Source of the DNA: Eubacteriaceae bacterium
Lineage (GTDB): Bacteria > Bacillota > Clostridia > Lachnospirales > Lachnospiraceae
NCBI GenBank assembly: GCA_910574915.1
Contig: CAJTCR010000024.1
Location: 1-64,000, forward strand
Reading direction: 5' to 3'
Length of the DNA: 64,000 nt
Shown here: positions 16,118 through 24,368 of the stretch, piece by piece
Position numbering within the stretch: the stretch's first letter is position 1
Layout of the letters: every line of letters starts with the position of its first letter
Program-made: the position numbers and the translations under genes
Notes under the pieces: generated by a model
The model's input: only the letters and a program-made list of their open reading frames with translations
Database searches by the model: none
Told to the model about the DNA's origin: nothing

Positions 16118-17221
16118 CTATATATCCATCATGGAGAACATATTCATCTGTCCCTCCATGTCCCTGGTATTTTTCTTAGGTTTTGCATGGCCCTTTTTCG
16201 GCCCGCCTGAAACAGCTTCTGTTTTATCCAGCGCTTTTGTGTCCTGGTTTTCTTTTGCCCCGGCTGCTTTTTTTGCTGCTTCTTCTTTTGCTTTCGCTTT
16301 TCTTTCTTCTGCTTTCTTTTTGGATTCTGCCGCTTTTTTTGCTTTTCTCTCTTCCTCTACCTTATCATCCTTATGGTAATAATCCTCAGCCCATTCGCAG
16401 ACGATATCATCACGCACAGCGCAGCTCCTGGCTCCTTTCTGTGCAGACTTTTGCGCCTGGGAATAAATATAGCCATAACACTTTTCCCATGTCTTATGCT
16501 CCTGTATCACATCCTGGGACAGACCCTCATCTTCCCCGCAGCGTTTTATGAGATACTCTATAACCGGCTCTGCAAACGATTTATCTTTTGCTTTTTTCAG
16601 CTCCTTCTCCAGCTTCTTTTTTGCCCGGCCTTTTGCTGATCCGCCGGATTCTTTTGCATTGGAAGAATTTTCAGGCATATTGTCTTTAACACTTTCTTTT
16701 TTAGCAATATCCTCTGATTCTGCTTCCCCGGCTTTATCGCATTTCTCACATTTCTCTCCAATACCTCCAGAGCATTGAAGCCCTTCTTCACCACTTTCTT
16801 CAATCTGCTTTCTAATCTGGCAGTTTTCTCCGTCTGCCCCCTGCTGTCCCTTCAACTGAACATATTCTGTTTCAAGCTGTTCATAGCTGATATGAAATAA
16901 CGTGCTGCCGGCAGCATCATAAAATGTTACTTTATCTTCTTTTTTCATGACCTTATAGATAGCCCCGCCGGATTCAATATCACACATGGATCCACCGTTT
17001 TTATACGATGTCCTGAGATACTCACGCAGCGCCTCTTTCCATGCACCCTGGGTAAATCCACCGCTGCTTTCTACATCTGCATATGTCTCCCCGTCTGTTT
17101 CAGATATTTCGTTTTTCAATACTTCCCTTGCTTTCTGCCAAGTATCAGATTTTAATGCTTCCCTGCTTTGTTCTGACAACTCTGCCCCGCTAAATGCTGT
17201 CGGCAAATTTTTCCCTTCCAT
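16118..17221 (-). CDS. PcfK-like protein with AcrIIA9-type domain
   Basis: A 367-residue protein. The PcfK-like region lies at about residues 215-286: FAEPVIEYLIKRC, then WEKCYGYIYSQAQKSAQ, then VCEWAEDYYHKDD. Members of this family include AcrIIA9, a Cas9 inhibitor, so anti-CRISPR activity is possible but not implied for every PcfK homologue. The N-terminal 130 residues form a separate unrecognised domain, joined by a long acidic linker, and the C-terminus is an Ala/Lys-rich coiled coil. ATG 17,221 has AGGAGG seven bases upstream. It overlaps the N6-methylase-like gene by 32 bases. Confidence 0.65.
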   Translation of the reverse strand: MEGKNLPTAFSGAELSEQSREALKSDTWQKAREVLKNEISETDGETYADVESSGGFTQGAWKEALREYLRTSYKNGGSMCDIESGGAIYKVMKKEDKVTFYDAAGSTLFHISYEQLETEYVQLKGQQGADGENCQIRKQIEESGEEGLQCSGGIGEKCEKCDKAGEAESEDIAKKESVKDNMPENSSNAKESGGSAKGRAKKKLEKELKKAKDKSFAEPVIEYLIKRCGEDEGLSQDVIQEHKTWEKCYGYIYSQAQKSAQKGARSCAVRDDIVCEWAEDYYHKDDKVEEERKAKKAAESKKKAEERKAKAKEEAAKKAAGAKENQDTKALDKTEAVSGGPKKGHAKPKKNTRDMEGQMNMFSMMDI

Positions 17222-18044
17222 TTCCTGCCTCCTGTTCCTTAAAATCAAAAAACATAAAATAACGCTCTTTTTCCACTGGTTTTTTTGTGGCCACAGTACC
17301 ACATATATTTTCCATCATTACCGCCATCCGTCTTATATTCCATACATCTGTCCGGAACATTGGCATGATCCATAATTCCTGCCCTTCTTTTTCCTGCGGA
17401 AACAAAACATGCCCGGTCAGTGGATTTGAAAGTGAGTTTCCAATGCAGATATATCCGGCGCACCCAAGAAGTGATAACTGTATATAACACATCATCCCTA
17501 CGATCCGGTCTATATCCTGCCCGACAAACAGTACATGATTCTGGAAATTATACTTTGACTTTTTCATTGTATTGGCTGCAGCTATCAGCGTCGCCCCTGC
17601 TCCGCACGCCTCATCACAAACAGATATATATCCCTGCTGTTCAATCTGGCTGTCTATACTGCCACAAGTAATCTGCGACATCATTTTACATATGCTGTAC
17701 GGTGTGAAGAATTGCCCTTTCCAGTGGTTTCCAAGATTCAGTCCCATATACATTTCCCCTAAAAAGTCCTGTTCCGGATTTTCTTCCAACGCATTTACTA
17801 TGACAGCCAGAAGCTGTGCCGGCTTTTCTACGCTTCCAACCCTTTTCAAGCATTCCGCATATTCTTTTTCCCGTTTTTCATGCCTGCCCTCCGTCCTGTC
17901 TGCTGCATTCGCTATGGAGCAGGCCATCATCGTAACCACATCAGACCAGACTTCCCACGGCTGGCGGGAATAACATAATTCATGAAATATGTTCATAAAC
18001 TCTTTCTGGTTTCCCTGAAATCGAAACGCCGCCTTTTTATTCAT
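17190..18044 (-). CDS. N-6 DNA methylase-like protein lacking a clear NPPY motif
   Basis: A 284-residue protein of the HsdM-like N6-adenine methylase fold. The GQFFTPYSICKMM segment (110-122) and SAM motif I DEACGAGATLIAA (144-156) are clear, as is GQDIDR (motif II region). The expected catalytic NPPY/F motif is not visible: the matching position reads NSLSNPLTG. There is no target-recognition domain. It is the first gene of the leftward operon and lies just after the TATCT-N7-AGATA operators. It may be a degenerate methylase, a SAM-binding protein or a decoy; catalysis is doubtful. Confidence 0.7.
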   Translation of the reverse strand: MNKKAAFRFQGNQKEFMNIFHELCYSRQPWEVWSDVVTMMACSIANAADRTEGRHEKREKEYAECLKRVGSVEKPAQLLAVIVNALEENPEQDFLGEMYMGLNLGNHWKGQFFTPYSICKMMSQITCGSIDSQIEQQGYISVCDEACGAGATLIAAANTMKKSKYNFQNHVLFVGQDIDRIVGMMCYIQLSLLGCAGYICIGNSLSNPLTGHVLFPQEKEGQELWIMPMFRTDVWNIRRMAVMMENICGTVATKKPVEKERYFMFFDFKEQEAGNGREKFADSI

Positions 18045-18061
18045 TCTCTCTCTGCTCCTTT

Positions 18062-18148
18062 TATCTGTTTTTTAGATATATTATCTATATTTCAGATATT
18101 ACAATATCCACAGTCTATTGTCAATAAAAAATATCTATTTTTTAGATA
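18062..18148. promoter_or_regulatory. three operators of pattern TATCT-N7-AGATA
   Basis: Three 17-base inverted repeats share the pattern: 18,062-18,078, 18,082-18,098 and 18,132-18,148. The middle one overlaps the -10 box of the leftward promoter and the third sits just upstream of its -35 box. They lie between the N6-methylase-like gene and the divergent small XRE regulator gene, which is the obvious candidate for binding them. Confidence 0.75.
18096..18124 (-). promoter_or_regulatory. sigma-A-type promoter for the leftward operon
   Basis: On the minus strand TTGACA (18,124-18,119) and TAATAT (18,101-18,096) are separated by 17 bases. The start codon of the N6-methylase-like gene lies about 50 bases downstream. 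The -10 box overlaps an operator, so repression by occlusion is expected. Confidence 0.7.
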
Positions 18149-18153
18149 TAATA

Positions 18154-18182
18154 TTGTCTAATCAAATATTTTGTGATAAGAT
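18154..18182 (+). promoter_or_regulatory. sigma-A-type promoter of the small XRE gene
   Basis: TTGTCT (18,154-18,159) and TAAGAT (18,177-18,182) are spaced by 17 bases and followed by a GAGGTGA ribosome site and the ATG at 18,201. The nearest operator ends six bases upstream of the -35 box. Confidence 0.55.
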
Positions 18183-18200
18183 ACGTTCAGAGGTGATTTT

Positions 18201-18401
18201 ATGGTGTCTTATGACAAACTATGGATACTGCTGATCAACAGGCATATGTCCCGGACAGAGCTCCGCATAAAAGCCGGCCTGTCAACATCTGCCCTTGCCC
18301 AGCTTGGGAAAAACGATTACGTTTCCCTGAAAATTATCGAGAAAATATGTAATGCGCTGGATTGTGACATATCCGATGTGGTAGAGCTGAGGAAAGACTG
18401 A
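18201..18401 (+). CDS. small XRE-family transcriptional regulator
   Basis: A 66-residue single-domain helix-turn-helix protein. The recognition region is MSRTELRIKAGLSTSALAQLGKN (cited in part), followed by ISLK-type helix VSLKIIEKICNALDCDISDV, the hallmark of short YozG/Cro-like regulators. It reads on the plus strand against the surrounding leftward operon and faces the end of the dnaC-like gene. It probably represses the leftward promoter and possibly itself through the three operators upstream. There is no C-terminal oligomerisation or protease-sensitive domain. Confidence 0.75.
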   Translation: MVSYDKLWILLINRHMSRTELRIKAGLSTSALAQLGKNDYVSLKIIEKICNALDCDISDVVELRKD

Positions 18402-18421
18402 TATCCTCAGCCCTGCTTTTC

Positions 18422-19114
18422 TCAGGAATAAAGCCTGTAATTCAGCTTTTCCCCTTTCAGGATAACAATATTATCGCGACACATCTCAATAATCCTGCTG
18501 CCTACAGCCTCATCGAAACCAACCAGGTCATCCGGAAGCCTTTCTGTAGATATAACCATCGGTTTGTTGTGCATATAACGGTAGTTAACCAGTTCATACA
18601 GGATATTGATATCCGCTTCTGTAGGCTTCCCTTTTAACAGGTCATCCATATACAGCACCCTTGCCCTGCGGTACGGTTCTGTGGCAGCATAATAGTTTTC
18701 TTTGTCTGTCACAGACTGTTTGATCTCAGTGATTGCATTGCGGTAGGCCATATAAACCACTTCCACGTTGCAGACATTCAGCAGATTGTTGCACACAGCC
18801 ATACCAAGGTGTGTTTTTCCAGCTCCGACCTGCCCGCAGAAAATAATGGAATTGTGGCGGCTGTTTTCTCTGCTGAGAAACCCCTGGTAATATCCCACGG
18901 CGGCTGTTTTTGCCTGTTCAAGCACATCGATCCCGCGGCAGTCAAAATCCTTAAAGCCTTTTTTCTGCATCTCCTCTGAAATGCCGCTGCGCCTTAAACG
19001 CCGCCGGTACATCAGCTTTTCATGGCATTCACATTTGACGGAAATGTCGTACCCGTCCTGCCTTACAAGCACATACCCCGTATCCATGCATTTTTCACAC
19101 TCGTACCCGCTCAA
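18422..19114 (-). CDS. DnaC/IstB-type helicase loader ATPase
   Basis: A 230-residue AAA+ protein of the DnaC family. A zinc-binding N-terminus (CEKCMDTGY, then CECHEKL) precedes the ATPase core: Walker A CGQVGAGKTHLG at about 93-104, and Walker B VLYMDDLL at about 150. The RIIEMC segment with an Arg finger-like position near residue 205 completes the core. It would load the host DnaB helicase at the phage origin. The TTG start overlaps the stop of the replisome-organiser gene (TTGA) and GGAGGTGAG supplies the ribosome site, so the two proteins are coupled, as usual for phage initiator-loader pairs. Confidence 0.85.
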   Translation of the reverse strand: MSGYECEKCMDTGYVLVRQDGYDISVKCECHEKLMYRRRLRRSGISEEMQKKGFKDFDCRGIDVLEQAKTAAVGYYQGFLSRENSRHNSIIFCGQVGAGKTHLGMAVCNNLLNVCNVEVVYMAYRNAITEIKQSVTDKENYYAATEPYRRARVLYMDDLLKGKPTEADINILYELVNYRYMHNKPMVISTERLPDDLVGFDEAVGSRIIEMCRDNIVILKGEKLNYRLYS

Positions 19115-20040
19115 TATCTCACCTCCGGCAGTTCACCGCACACCGGCGGCTCCGCTTTTTCTCTTGCAAGTTCTTCAATGCGTTTCTGATGCACAGTTCC
19201 CGGGCTGCCGGCGGCATACTGCCGTCTTGCACCTCCGCGATCCTGCTCCCTGGACAGCCACCCGTTTACAAAGCGCTTTATCCCCCTTGGCGTCTTCCGC
19301 TTTGCCGGGTTCGACAGGCACCAGCCGCGCATCTCGTTGAACTGTTGCTTTACATCCACGTTTGGGTAAAGTCTTACGTATTCTGCGAATAATGCCTGGT
19401 CTGGCCTCCATTCCGTACCGTCGTTCAGTATGACTGCCGCAACATCTGCTTCCTGCACCTCGTTGGACTGTTGCCCTGCTCCTGCTCCCCGGGAAGGTCT
19501 TACGTGTCCTGCGACTGGTGATGGAATATCTGCCTCCGGTTCGGAGCCCTTTCTTTCAGGGCTTCGGGCAGAATCTTTTTTTATCTCTATATCTTTCTCT
19601 GTATCTATATCTTTCTCTATATCTGTGTTACCGTCCTGTAACAGCGGCGTTACATCCCCGTTACTTTGTAACGCTTTCTTTTCCCTGTACCGCCGCACCC
19701 TTGCAGCGGATTCACTTTCGGAGCCAACCATTTCCTCACACTGGGAAAGCAGTACCTCATCCTCACTAAGCACTCTGATCAGCCCCTGTCGTTCCAGAAA
19801 TGCTATGGTGACTTTCACATTTTCCGGGTCTTCATCCAGCTCCAGCGCTATTTCTTCATGAAAAGTTTCCTCTACTCCTTCAAAATACAGCTTGTTCCCC
19901 TGCTGCACTGCCTTTAAGAGCATTTTTAGATAGATGACCGTATATGTATCGCCACCCGCAATCTTACGCAGCTTCTTGATCTCCTTTTGCTTAAAGAAGC
20001 CTTCTTTTAGCTGGATCCAGTAATATCTTTTATCTGCCAA
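19111..20040 (-). CDS. phage replisome organiser (DnaD-like initiation protein)
   Basis: A 309-residue protein starting at TTG 20,040, chosen for its AAGGAGGA site. The N-terminal 110 residues (RYYWIQLKEGFF, then KLRKIAGGDTYTVIYLKMLL) match the phage replisome-organiser N-terminal winged-helix domain. A Glu/Lys/Asp-rich linker follows. A C-terminal helical part with TPRGIKRFVNGWLSREQ is the usual loader-interaction end. It should bind the phage origin and recruit the DnaC-type loader encoded immediately downstream. An origin is likely inside or near this gene, but I could not identify iterons in it. Confidence 0.8.
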   Translation of the reverse strand: MADKRYYWIQLKEGFFKQKEIKKLRKIAGGDTYTVIYLKMLLKAVQQGNKLYFEGVEETFHEEIALELDEDPENVKVTIAFLERQGLIRVLSEDEVLLSQCEEMVGSESESAARVRRYREKKALQSNGDVTPLLQDGNTDIEKDIDTEKDIEIKKDSARSPERKGSEPEADIPSPVAGHVRPSRGAGAGQQSNEVQEADVAAVILNDGTEWRPDQALFAEYVRLYPNVDVKQQFNEMRGWCLSNPAKRKTPRGIKRFVNGWLSREQDRGGARRQYAAGSPGTVHQKRIEELAREKAEPPVCGELPEVRY

Positions 20041-20079
20041 AATTCCTCCTTCCCGGAGGGACGGCCCTCCGGCCATCCC

Positions 20080-23000
20080 TTAATAAACTATTCTGCTTCC
20101 ATTCTCCGTCCTTACCACGTCAAGATTCTGCGGAAAACGTGCCTTCATTGTCGGGTCGTGGGTAATTGCCATAATCTTAATATCCCCGTACCGTTCACGT
20201 ATCGTTTCCAACGCGTCACAGTATGCCTGTATGCCGTCTGCATCCAGAAACGGCGGCTCATCTATAAACAGCATCCCAAACTGTATGCCGGCAGTGGTTG
20301 CCTTTATTTCTGCCAACGCAAGTATTACCGAAAGGGAAGATTTCACTTTTTCCCCGCCGCTCTTTGACAGGTAAGGCAGGCTCCCCTTTCCATATTCCTC
20401 AATGAATATGTCCAATGTAGCGACTTCCTTTTTATTTTTCTGCACTTTTTCCGTAATAAATTCCACGCCGAGTTGCCCGCCTGTCATCTGGCTTAAGATA
20501 TTGTTTGCCGTCGCAGACAGCTTTGGCAGGATGGTTCGGATGATCTGGTGCGGTATGCCGTCCTGGCTGAAAGACAGCTTCAATGTTTCAAAATCCGCTG
20601 CGTCTTCTGCCAGTTCAGAAATTTCTTCCTGCATTGCCGCTATATTCTGCCTTATCCGCTGGACCTCACTGATCTTCTGTTCCAGGCTTCCGATTTGTGT
20701 CTGGATCCTTTTCGCATCCTTTGCATACCTGTCAAGCCAGGCCTGGATCTCTTTTGCCTTACTGTCATAAACAGCATAATCTGCTGCCAAATCTTTTTCA
20801 GATGCAGCCCTCTCCCGTTTCGCCCCAAGCTCCGTCTGGAACGAATGAATTTCGTCCTCAAGCTCTGCAAAACGCTTTCGCGCATTTGCCCTTCTTTCTT
20901 TTGTAACTGGAAGGGCTTTTTCCCTTTCCAGCCAGCGTTCCAACGTTTTCATTTCTGCCCTGGCAGCTTCGTGTTCCAAATAGCTTTGTGAATACTTCTC
21001 TTTTTCCGCATCCGCTTCCTTGGCCTGTAATTTCAGCTCTGACAGGCGTTCTTCCGTTTTTGATATATTTATCTGCGCATTGTCTATTTGCGCCCGTATT
21101 AAGGCAGTTTCGCCCTCACAGCGCTCGATCTCTTTCAGCTTCTCTGTGTATGTATTAAGCCCCTCGCATTCTTTCCGTAAGTTGTCCAGCTTTATCTGTG
21201 AAAAATTCAATTCCCGAATTTCAGCGTCCACGGCTTCCACTTCTTTTTGCAGCCTGGCAAGCGTATCCTCTTTCTCAAACATGAGGGCTTCCATCTTAGA
21301 CGGAAATGTTTCCAGCTCTTTCTCTGCCTGCACTGCATCCGCCAAAAACCGGCAGGATGCCTTTTCAAGATCCATGCATCCGGAATCCTTCAGTAACTCC
21401 GTCCGCTTTTTGAGCGAAGCCTTCTCTGCCAACAGCGATCTCTCGCGTTCGTTAAAATATGCCTTTTTACTTTCCAGGGCATATGACCGCTGGCTTCTCT
21501 TATCTAACAGCCGCGCCGCCTCCTGTGAATCCGCATACATGGAATCAAGCTGCATCTTCTTTTCCAGATATTCCTGTACTTTCTCCATGACCAGCACCTT
21601 ATCTTCTTCTGATGCAAGGCCCTCTAAATGTTTCTGGTATCCGACCAGAAGCGTTTTATATTCCTCTATTTCCCTTGTAATGCTGCGTATCTGGCTGTCC
21701 AGATTTTCAGATTCTTTCCGCTTGGCTTCGTATACTGCCGTCGCAACAGACAGTTCCTTTTCTTTTTCAGCCAGCCTGCGGTATTTGTCCACATTCTCCA
21801 TGACCAGCGGTTCCCCGGCCAGCTCTTTATCGCATGTCGAAATCGTCTGCCCCACAGCCGCCCTTGCGCTTTCAGCCGTCCGTTTCTTATTCTCCAGCGC
21901 TTCAATATCAGCCGCCAGGCTCTGGTACCGTTCTGCCGCAGCCCTGGCATTTCCAAAAAGGAGGTTCACATTCTGCAGTTCCAGTTCCTTTGATTTTGCC
22001 TGTCCTTCAATTTTTGATAAACTTTCCCTGGCCTGTTCCAATTCTTCTTCTGGCTTGCCAGATGCCGTGATGTTTTCAGACTGCACCTCTATAGCATGTT
22101 TTTTACCATCTACCATGCGCTTATATTCCGACCCTATATCCTTGGCCGCCTTTTCCATCCTTCCGTAGATCTCAAGCCCCAGGAGGTTGGAAAGCACAGC
22201 CATTCGTTCCTCGCTTTTTGCCTGCAAAAACATCCCGTACTGATCCTGCATAATAACCGCACAGCTCTTAAATGCCATGCTGTCTACGCCGATCAGCTGG
22301 TCGATCACTTTCTGCGTATCATCCACTCTTTCACAGCTGCGGTTTTCCCATTCCCCGTCCACAAGCTCCGCAAGGTTCAGCGTCGGCTTTCCTGACTTCG
22401 TCCTGCTCCTGAATATCCGGTATGTCTTATCACCGATCGAAAAAGTGAACACTATGTGTCCGGAGCGCACCTTATCCCCATTCCTGAGCCACGGGACTTT
22501 CACAGATTTACTCTTCCCCTCCCTCGGCTCCTCATAGATGCAGTCGATGATAGCATCCATAAACAGGGATGACTTGCCTGCCCCATTCGGGCCATTGATC
22601 GTGCAGAACTGGATATCCTCAAATGAGAATTTTTCTTTTTCATAGGCACGGTAATTTTCCACTTCGATTTCTATAGGCACAAATACCCCTGAAAATGCCG
22701 CTCCCGTTTCTGATGCCAGGGCTTCTGCAATCACCGGCCTTGATTTTAACAGCAGCCGCTCTATATCCTTTTCTTCCATGCCCTTTTCCTGCAGGTAAAG
22801 TTTGAGGTTCGCTTCCGGATCTGTTTCCTGTGACAGATCCGTCCGGTCTGCAGATGCTCCAATTTTTTCCGAGTTTATACCCGCTACCCAGAATGCGCCG
22901 TCTTCATACAGCGTTTTTTCCAGCATGGCAGTATGGAACGCCTTCTTTTGCTCTGTAGAGCACTCATAAAGTATACGCACAATTTTTCCTGATACGGCCC

Positions 23001-23943
23001 CGTTAAATCGCCAGTGGTTCATTGCAGCTTCATCCAGCCGGTTATGAATAACATCTTCAACATCTGATTCCGTAAAATGGAATGTAATGAATTCCCTATA
23101 AGGTGTTTTTACAAATTCAGAATCCGTAAACACTATGCCATCCCTGCCAGACACGCCTTCTTCAAAATGATGTATCCAGAAACCGCGTTCCTGTCCTTCA
23201 TCATTAAAATTATTGGCATTGATAGAACCGGAGTAATACACATTATCAAATCCGGATACCAGCTGCGGCCTGTGAATATGCCCCAAAGCTACCAGGTCAT
23301 ATGCTGCCGCATCCAGGGCTTCTGACGGTACAATCGGCTCAAACTGCGTCAGAAGCTGTGACTGCCCGCTTTCGGTGTTACATCCTGGCACCGTATAATG
23401 CGCCATGAGTATTGCCGGACGGTCTGCCCTGCACTGTGCCCGAAGCCCCAGCACAATTTTTCCAAGTTCCTGAGAAAAGATTTCGTTTTCTTCCTCTTTT
23501 CCAATCCCTGGAAATTTTGCCCGGTATATGCCCCGGTCAAAACCAGGCAGCACCGCAATATCTGCATACTCTGTCTGTACCACTCCCGGATTGGTAACAA
23601 TATGGACATTATCAGGGAAATTGGCTGCATCCAAGACTTTAAACGGGCCTTCACCATCATGGTTTGGCGTCCCTCTCATAATAACCACTTGGTTGGCCGC
23701 TGCTGTCAGGCGGGAAATTATTTCAATTGCAGTGATAATTTCATTGCAGCAGCGGTCGCTATGCGATTTCCCCGTGTGAAAAATATCACCCGGAACCAAA
23801 ACCAGTTCCGGTTTTTCTTGCTCTGTACGTTCTGCCAGCGTTTCAAGACAGCGTTTTGTATCAAGTGAACGAAGGTTTATTCCGTCTTTTTCCGGCCCCT
23901 TAAAATTTCCAATATGCCAGTCTGCCGAATGAAAAATTTTCAT
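20080..23943 (-). CDS. single-chain SbcD-SbcC (Mre11-Rad50) fusion
   Basis: A 1287-residue protein joining two normally separate subunits. Residues about 1-260 are a calcineurin-like phosphoesterase with DWHIG, GDIFHTGKS, GTPNHDG, AHYTVPG and GHIHRP motifs. From about 425 onward it is a Rad50/SbcC ATPase: Walker A NGPNGAGKSS (451-460), two long coiled-coil arms, signature LSKSGGEK (about 1192) and Walker B MLFIDEPP (about 1225). The hook region near 857-865 reads CMDLEKASC, C-x7-C instead of CxxC. The complex processes DNA ends and hairpins. The start ATG follows AGGTGG and overlaps the previous stop. Intact. Confidence 0.85.
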   Translation of the reverse strand: MKIFHSADWHIGNFKGPEKDGINLRSLDTKRCLETLAERTEQEKPELVLVPGDIFHTGKSHSDRCCNEIITAIEIISRLTAAANQVVIMRGTPNHDGEGPFKVLDAANFPDNVHIVTNPGVVQTEYADIAVLPGFDRGIYRAKFPGIGKEEENEIFSQELGKIVLGLRAQCRADRPAILMAHYTVPGCNTESGQSQLLTQFEPIVPSEALDAAAYDLVALGHIHRPQLVSGFDNVYYSGSINANNFNDEGQERGFWIHHFEEGVSGRDGIVFTDSEFVKTPYREFITFHFTESDVEDVIHNRLDEAAMNHWRFNGAVSGKIVRILYECSTEQKKAFHTAMLEKTLYEDGAFWVAGINSEKIGASADRTDLSQETDPEANLKLYLQEKGMEEKDIERLLLKSRPVIAEALASETGAAFSGVFVPIEIEVENYRAYEKEKFSFEDIQFCTINGPNGAGKSSLFMDAIIDCIYEEPREGKSKSVKVPWLRNGDKVRSGHIVFTFSIGDKTYRIFRSRTKSGKPTLNLAELVDGEWENRSCERVDDTQKVIDQLIGVDSMAFKSCAVIMQDQYGMFLQAKSEERMAVLSNLLGLEIYGRMEKAAKDIGSEYKRMVDGKKHAIEVQSENITASGKPEEELEQARESLSKIEGQAKSKELELQNVNLLFGNARAAAERYQSLAADIEALENKKRTAESARAAVGQTISTCDKELAGEPLVMENVDKYRRLAEKEKELSVATAVYEAKRKESENLDSQIRSITREIEEYKTLLVGYQKHLEGLASEEDKVLVMEKVQEYLEKKMQLDSMYADSQEAARLLDKRSQRSYALESKKAYFNERERSLLAEKASLKKRTELLKDSGCMDLEKASCRFLADAVQAEKELETFPSKMEALMFEKEDTLARLQKEVEAVDAEIRELNFSQIKLDNLRKECEGLNTYTEKLKEIERCEGETALIRAQIDNAQINISKTEERLSELKLQAKEADAEKEKYSQSYLEHEAARAEMKTLERWLEREKALPVTKERRANARKRFAELEDEIHSFQTELGAKRERAASEKDLAADYAVYDSKAKEIQAWLDRYAKDAKRIQTQIGSLEQKISEVQRIRQNIAAMQEEISELAEDAADFETLKLSFSQDGIPHQIIRTILPKLSATANNILSQMTGGQLGVEFITEKVQKNKKEVATLDIFIEEYGKGSLPYLSKSGGEKVKSSLSVILALAEIKATTAGIQFGMLFIDEPPFLDADGIQAYCDALETIRERYGDIKIMAITHDPTMKARFPQNLDVVRTENGSRIVY

Positions 23944-24368
23944 CAAAATCCACCTGCTTTCTTTACTAATTCTTCTAATCTGGGATACAGCATCTGAAAC
24001 TGGCTTTCTGATATCCCGCAGAAATCAATCCCGTCCCTGCCGTCCACTTCGCCGACAAGCAAAATATTCCCAACAATCATACATCCATGTTTATCTGCAC
24101 CATATAAATAGCTGCCTGCAAGGTTATCTGCAAGATTATGGTAATGGCCTTCCTCATCAATAAGCATGCTTATACATGCGCCTTTTACCCTGGTCGGCTT
24201 CTGCCCGGCGCCAAACTCTGTATACAGCCTGGCCGGCATTACATGCTCATACAGCTCACACTGCGGCCCGATCAGCTCCTGCAGCTTCCGGTTCTGCTCC
24301 CTGTATGAGCCTTCCGGGAACTCGTGTATGGAAATCTCATTGTCCGTACTGATCCTGATTATATTCAT
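23943..24368 (-). CDS. DUF3846 protein
   Basis: A 141-residue protein with the DUF3846 pattern: an EFGAGQKP-like segment, MLIDEEGHYHNLADNLAGSYLYG and HGCMIVGNILLVGEV. Such proteins are common in Gram-positive mobile elements and have no known function. GGGAGGAAG precedes the ATG. Start and stop overlap with both neighbours (ATGA with the upstream gene), so it belongs tightly to the early operon. Confidence 0.75.
   Translation of the reverse strand: MNIIRISTDNEISIHEFPEGSYREQNRKLQELIGPQCELYEHVMPARLYTEFGAGQKPTRVKGACISMLIDEEGHYHNLADNLAGSYLYGADKHGCMIVGNILLVGEVDGRDGIDFCGISESQFQMLYPRLEELVKKAGGF

Noticed and set aside
21020..22168. 382-residue plus-strand open frame
   Set aside because: Ser/Phe-rich shadow of the coiled-coil part of the SbcD-SbcC fusion; no ribosome site and no family features.
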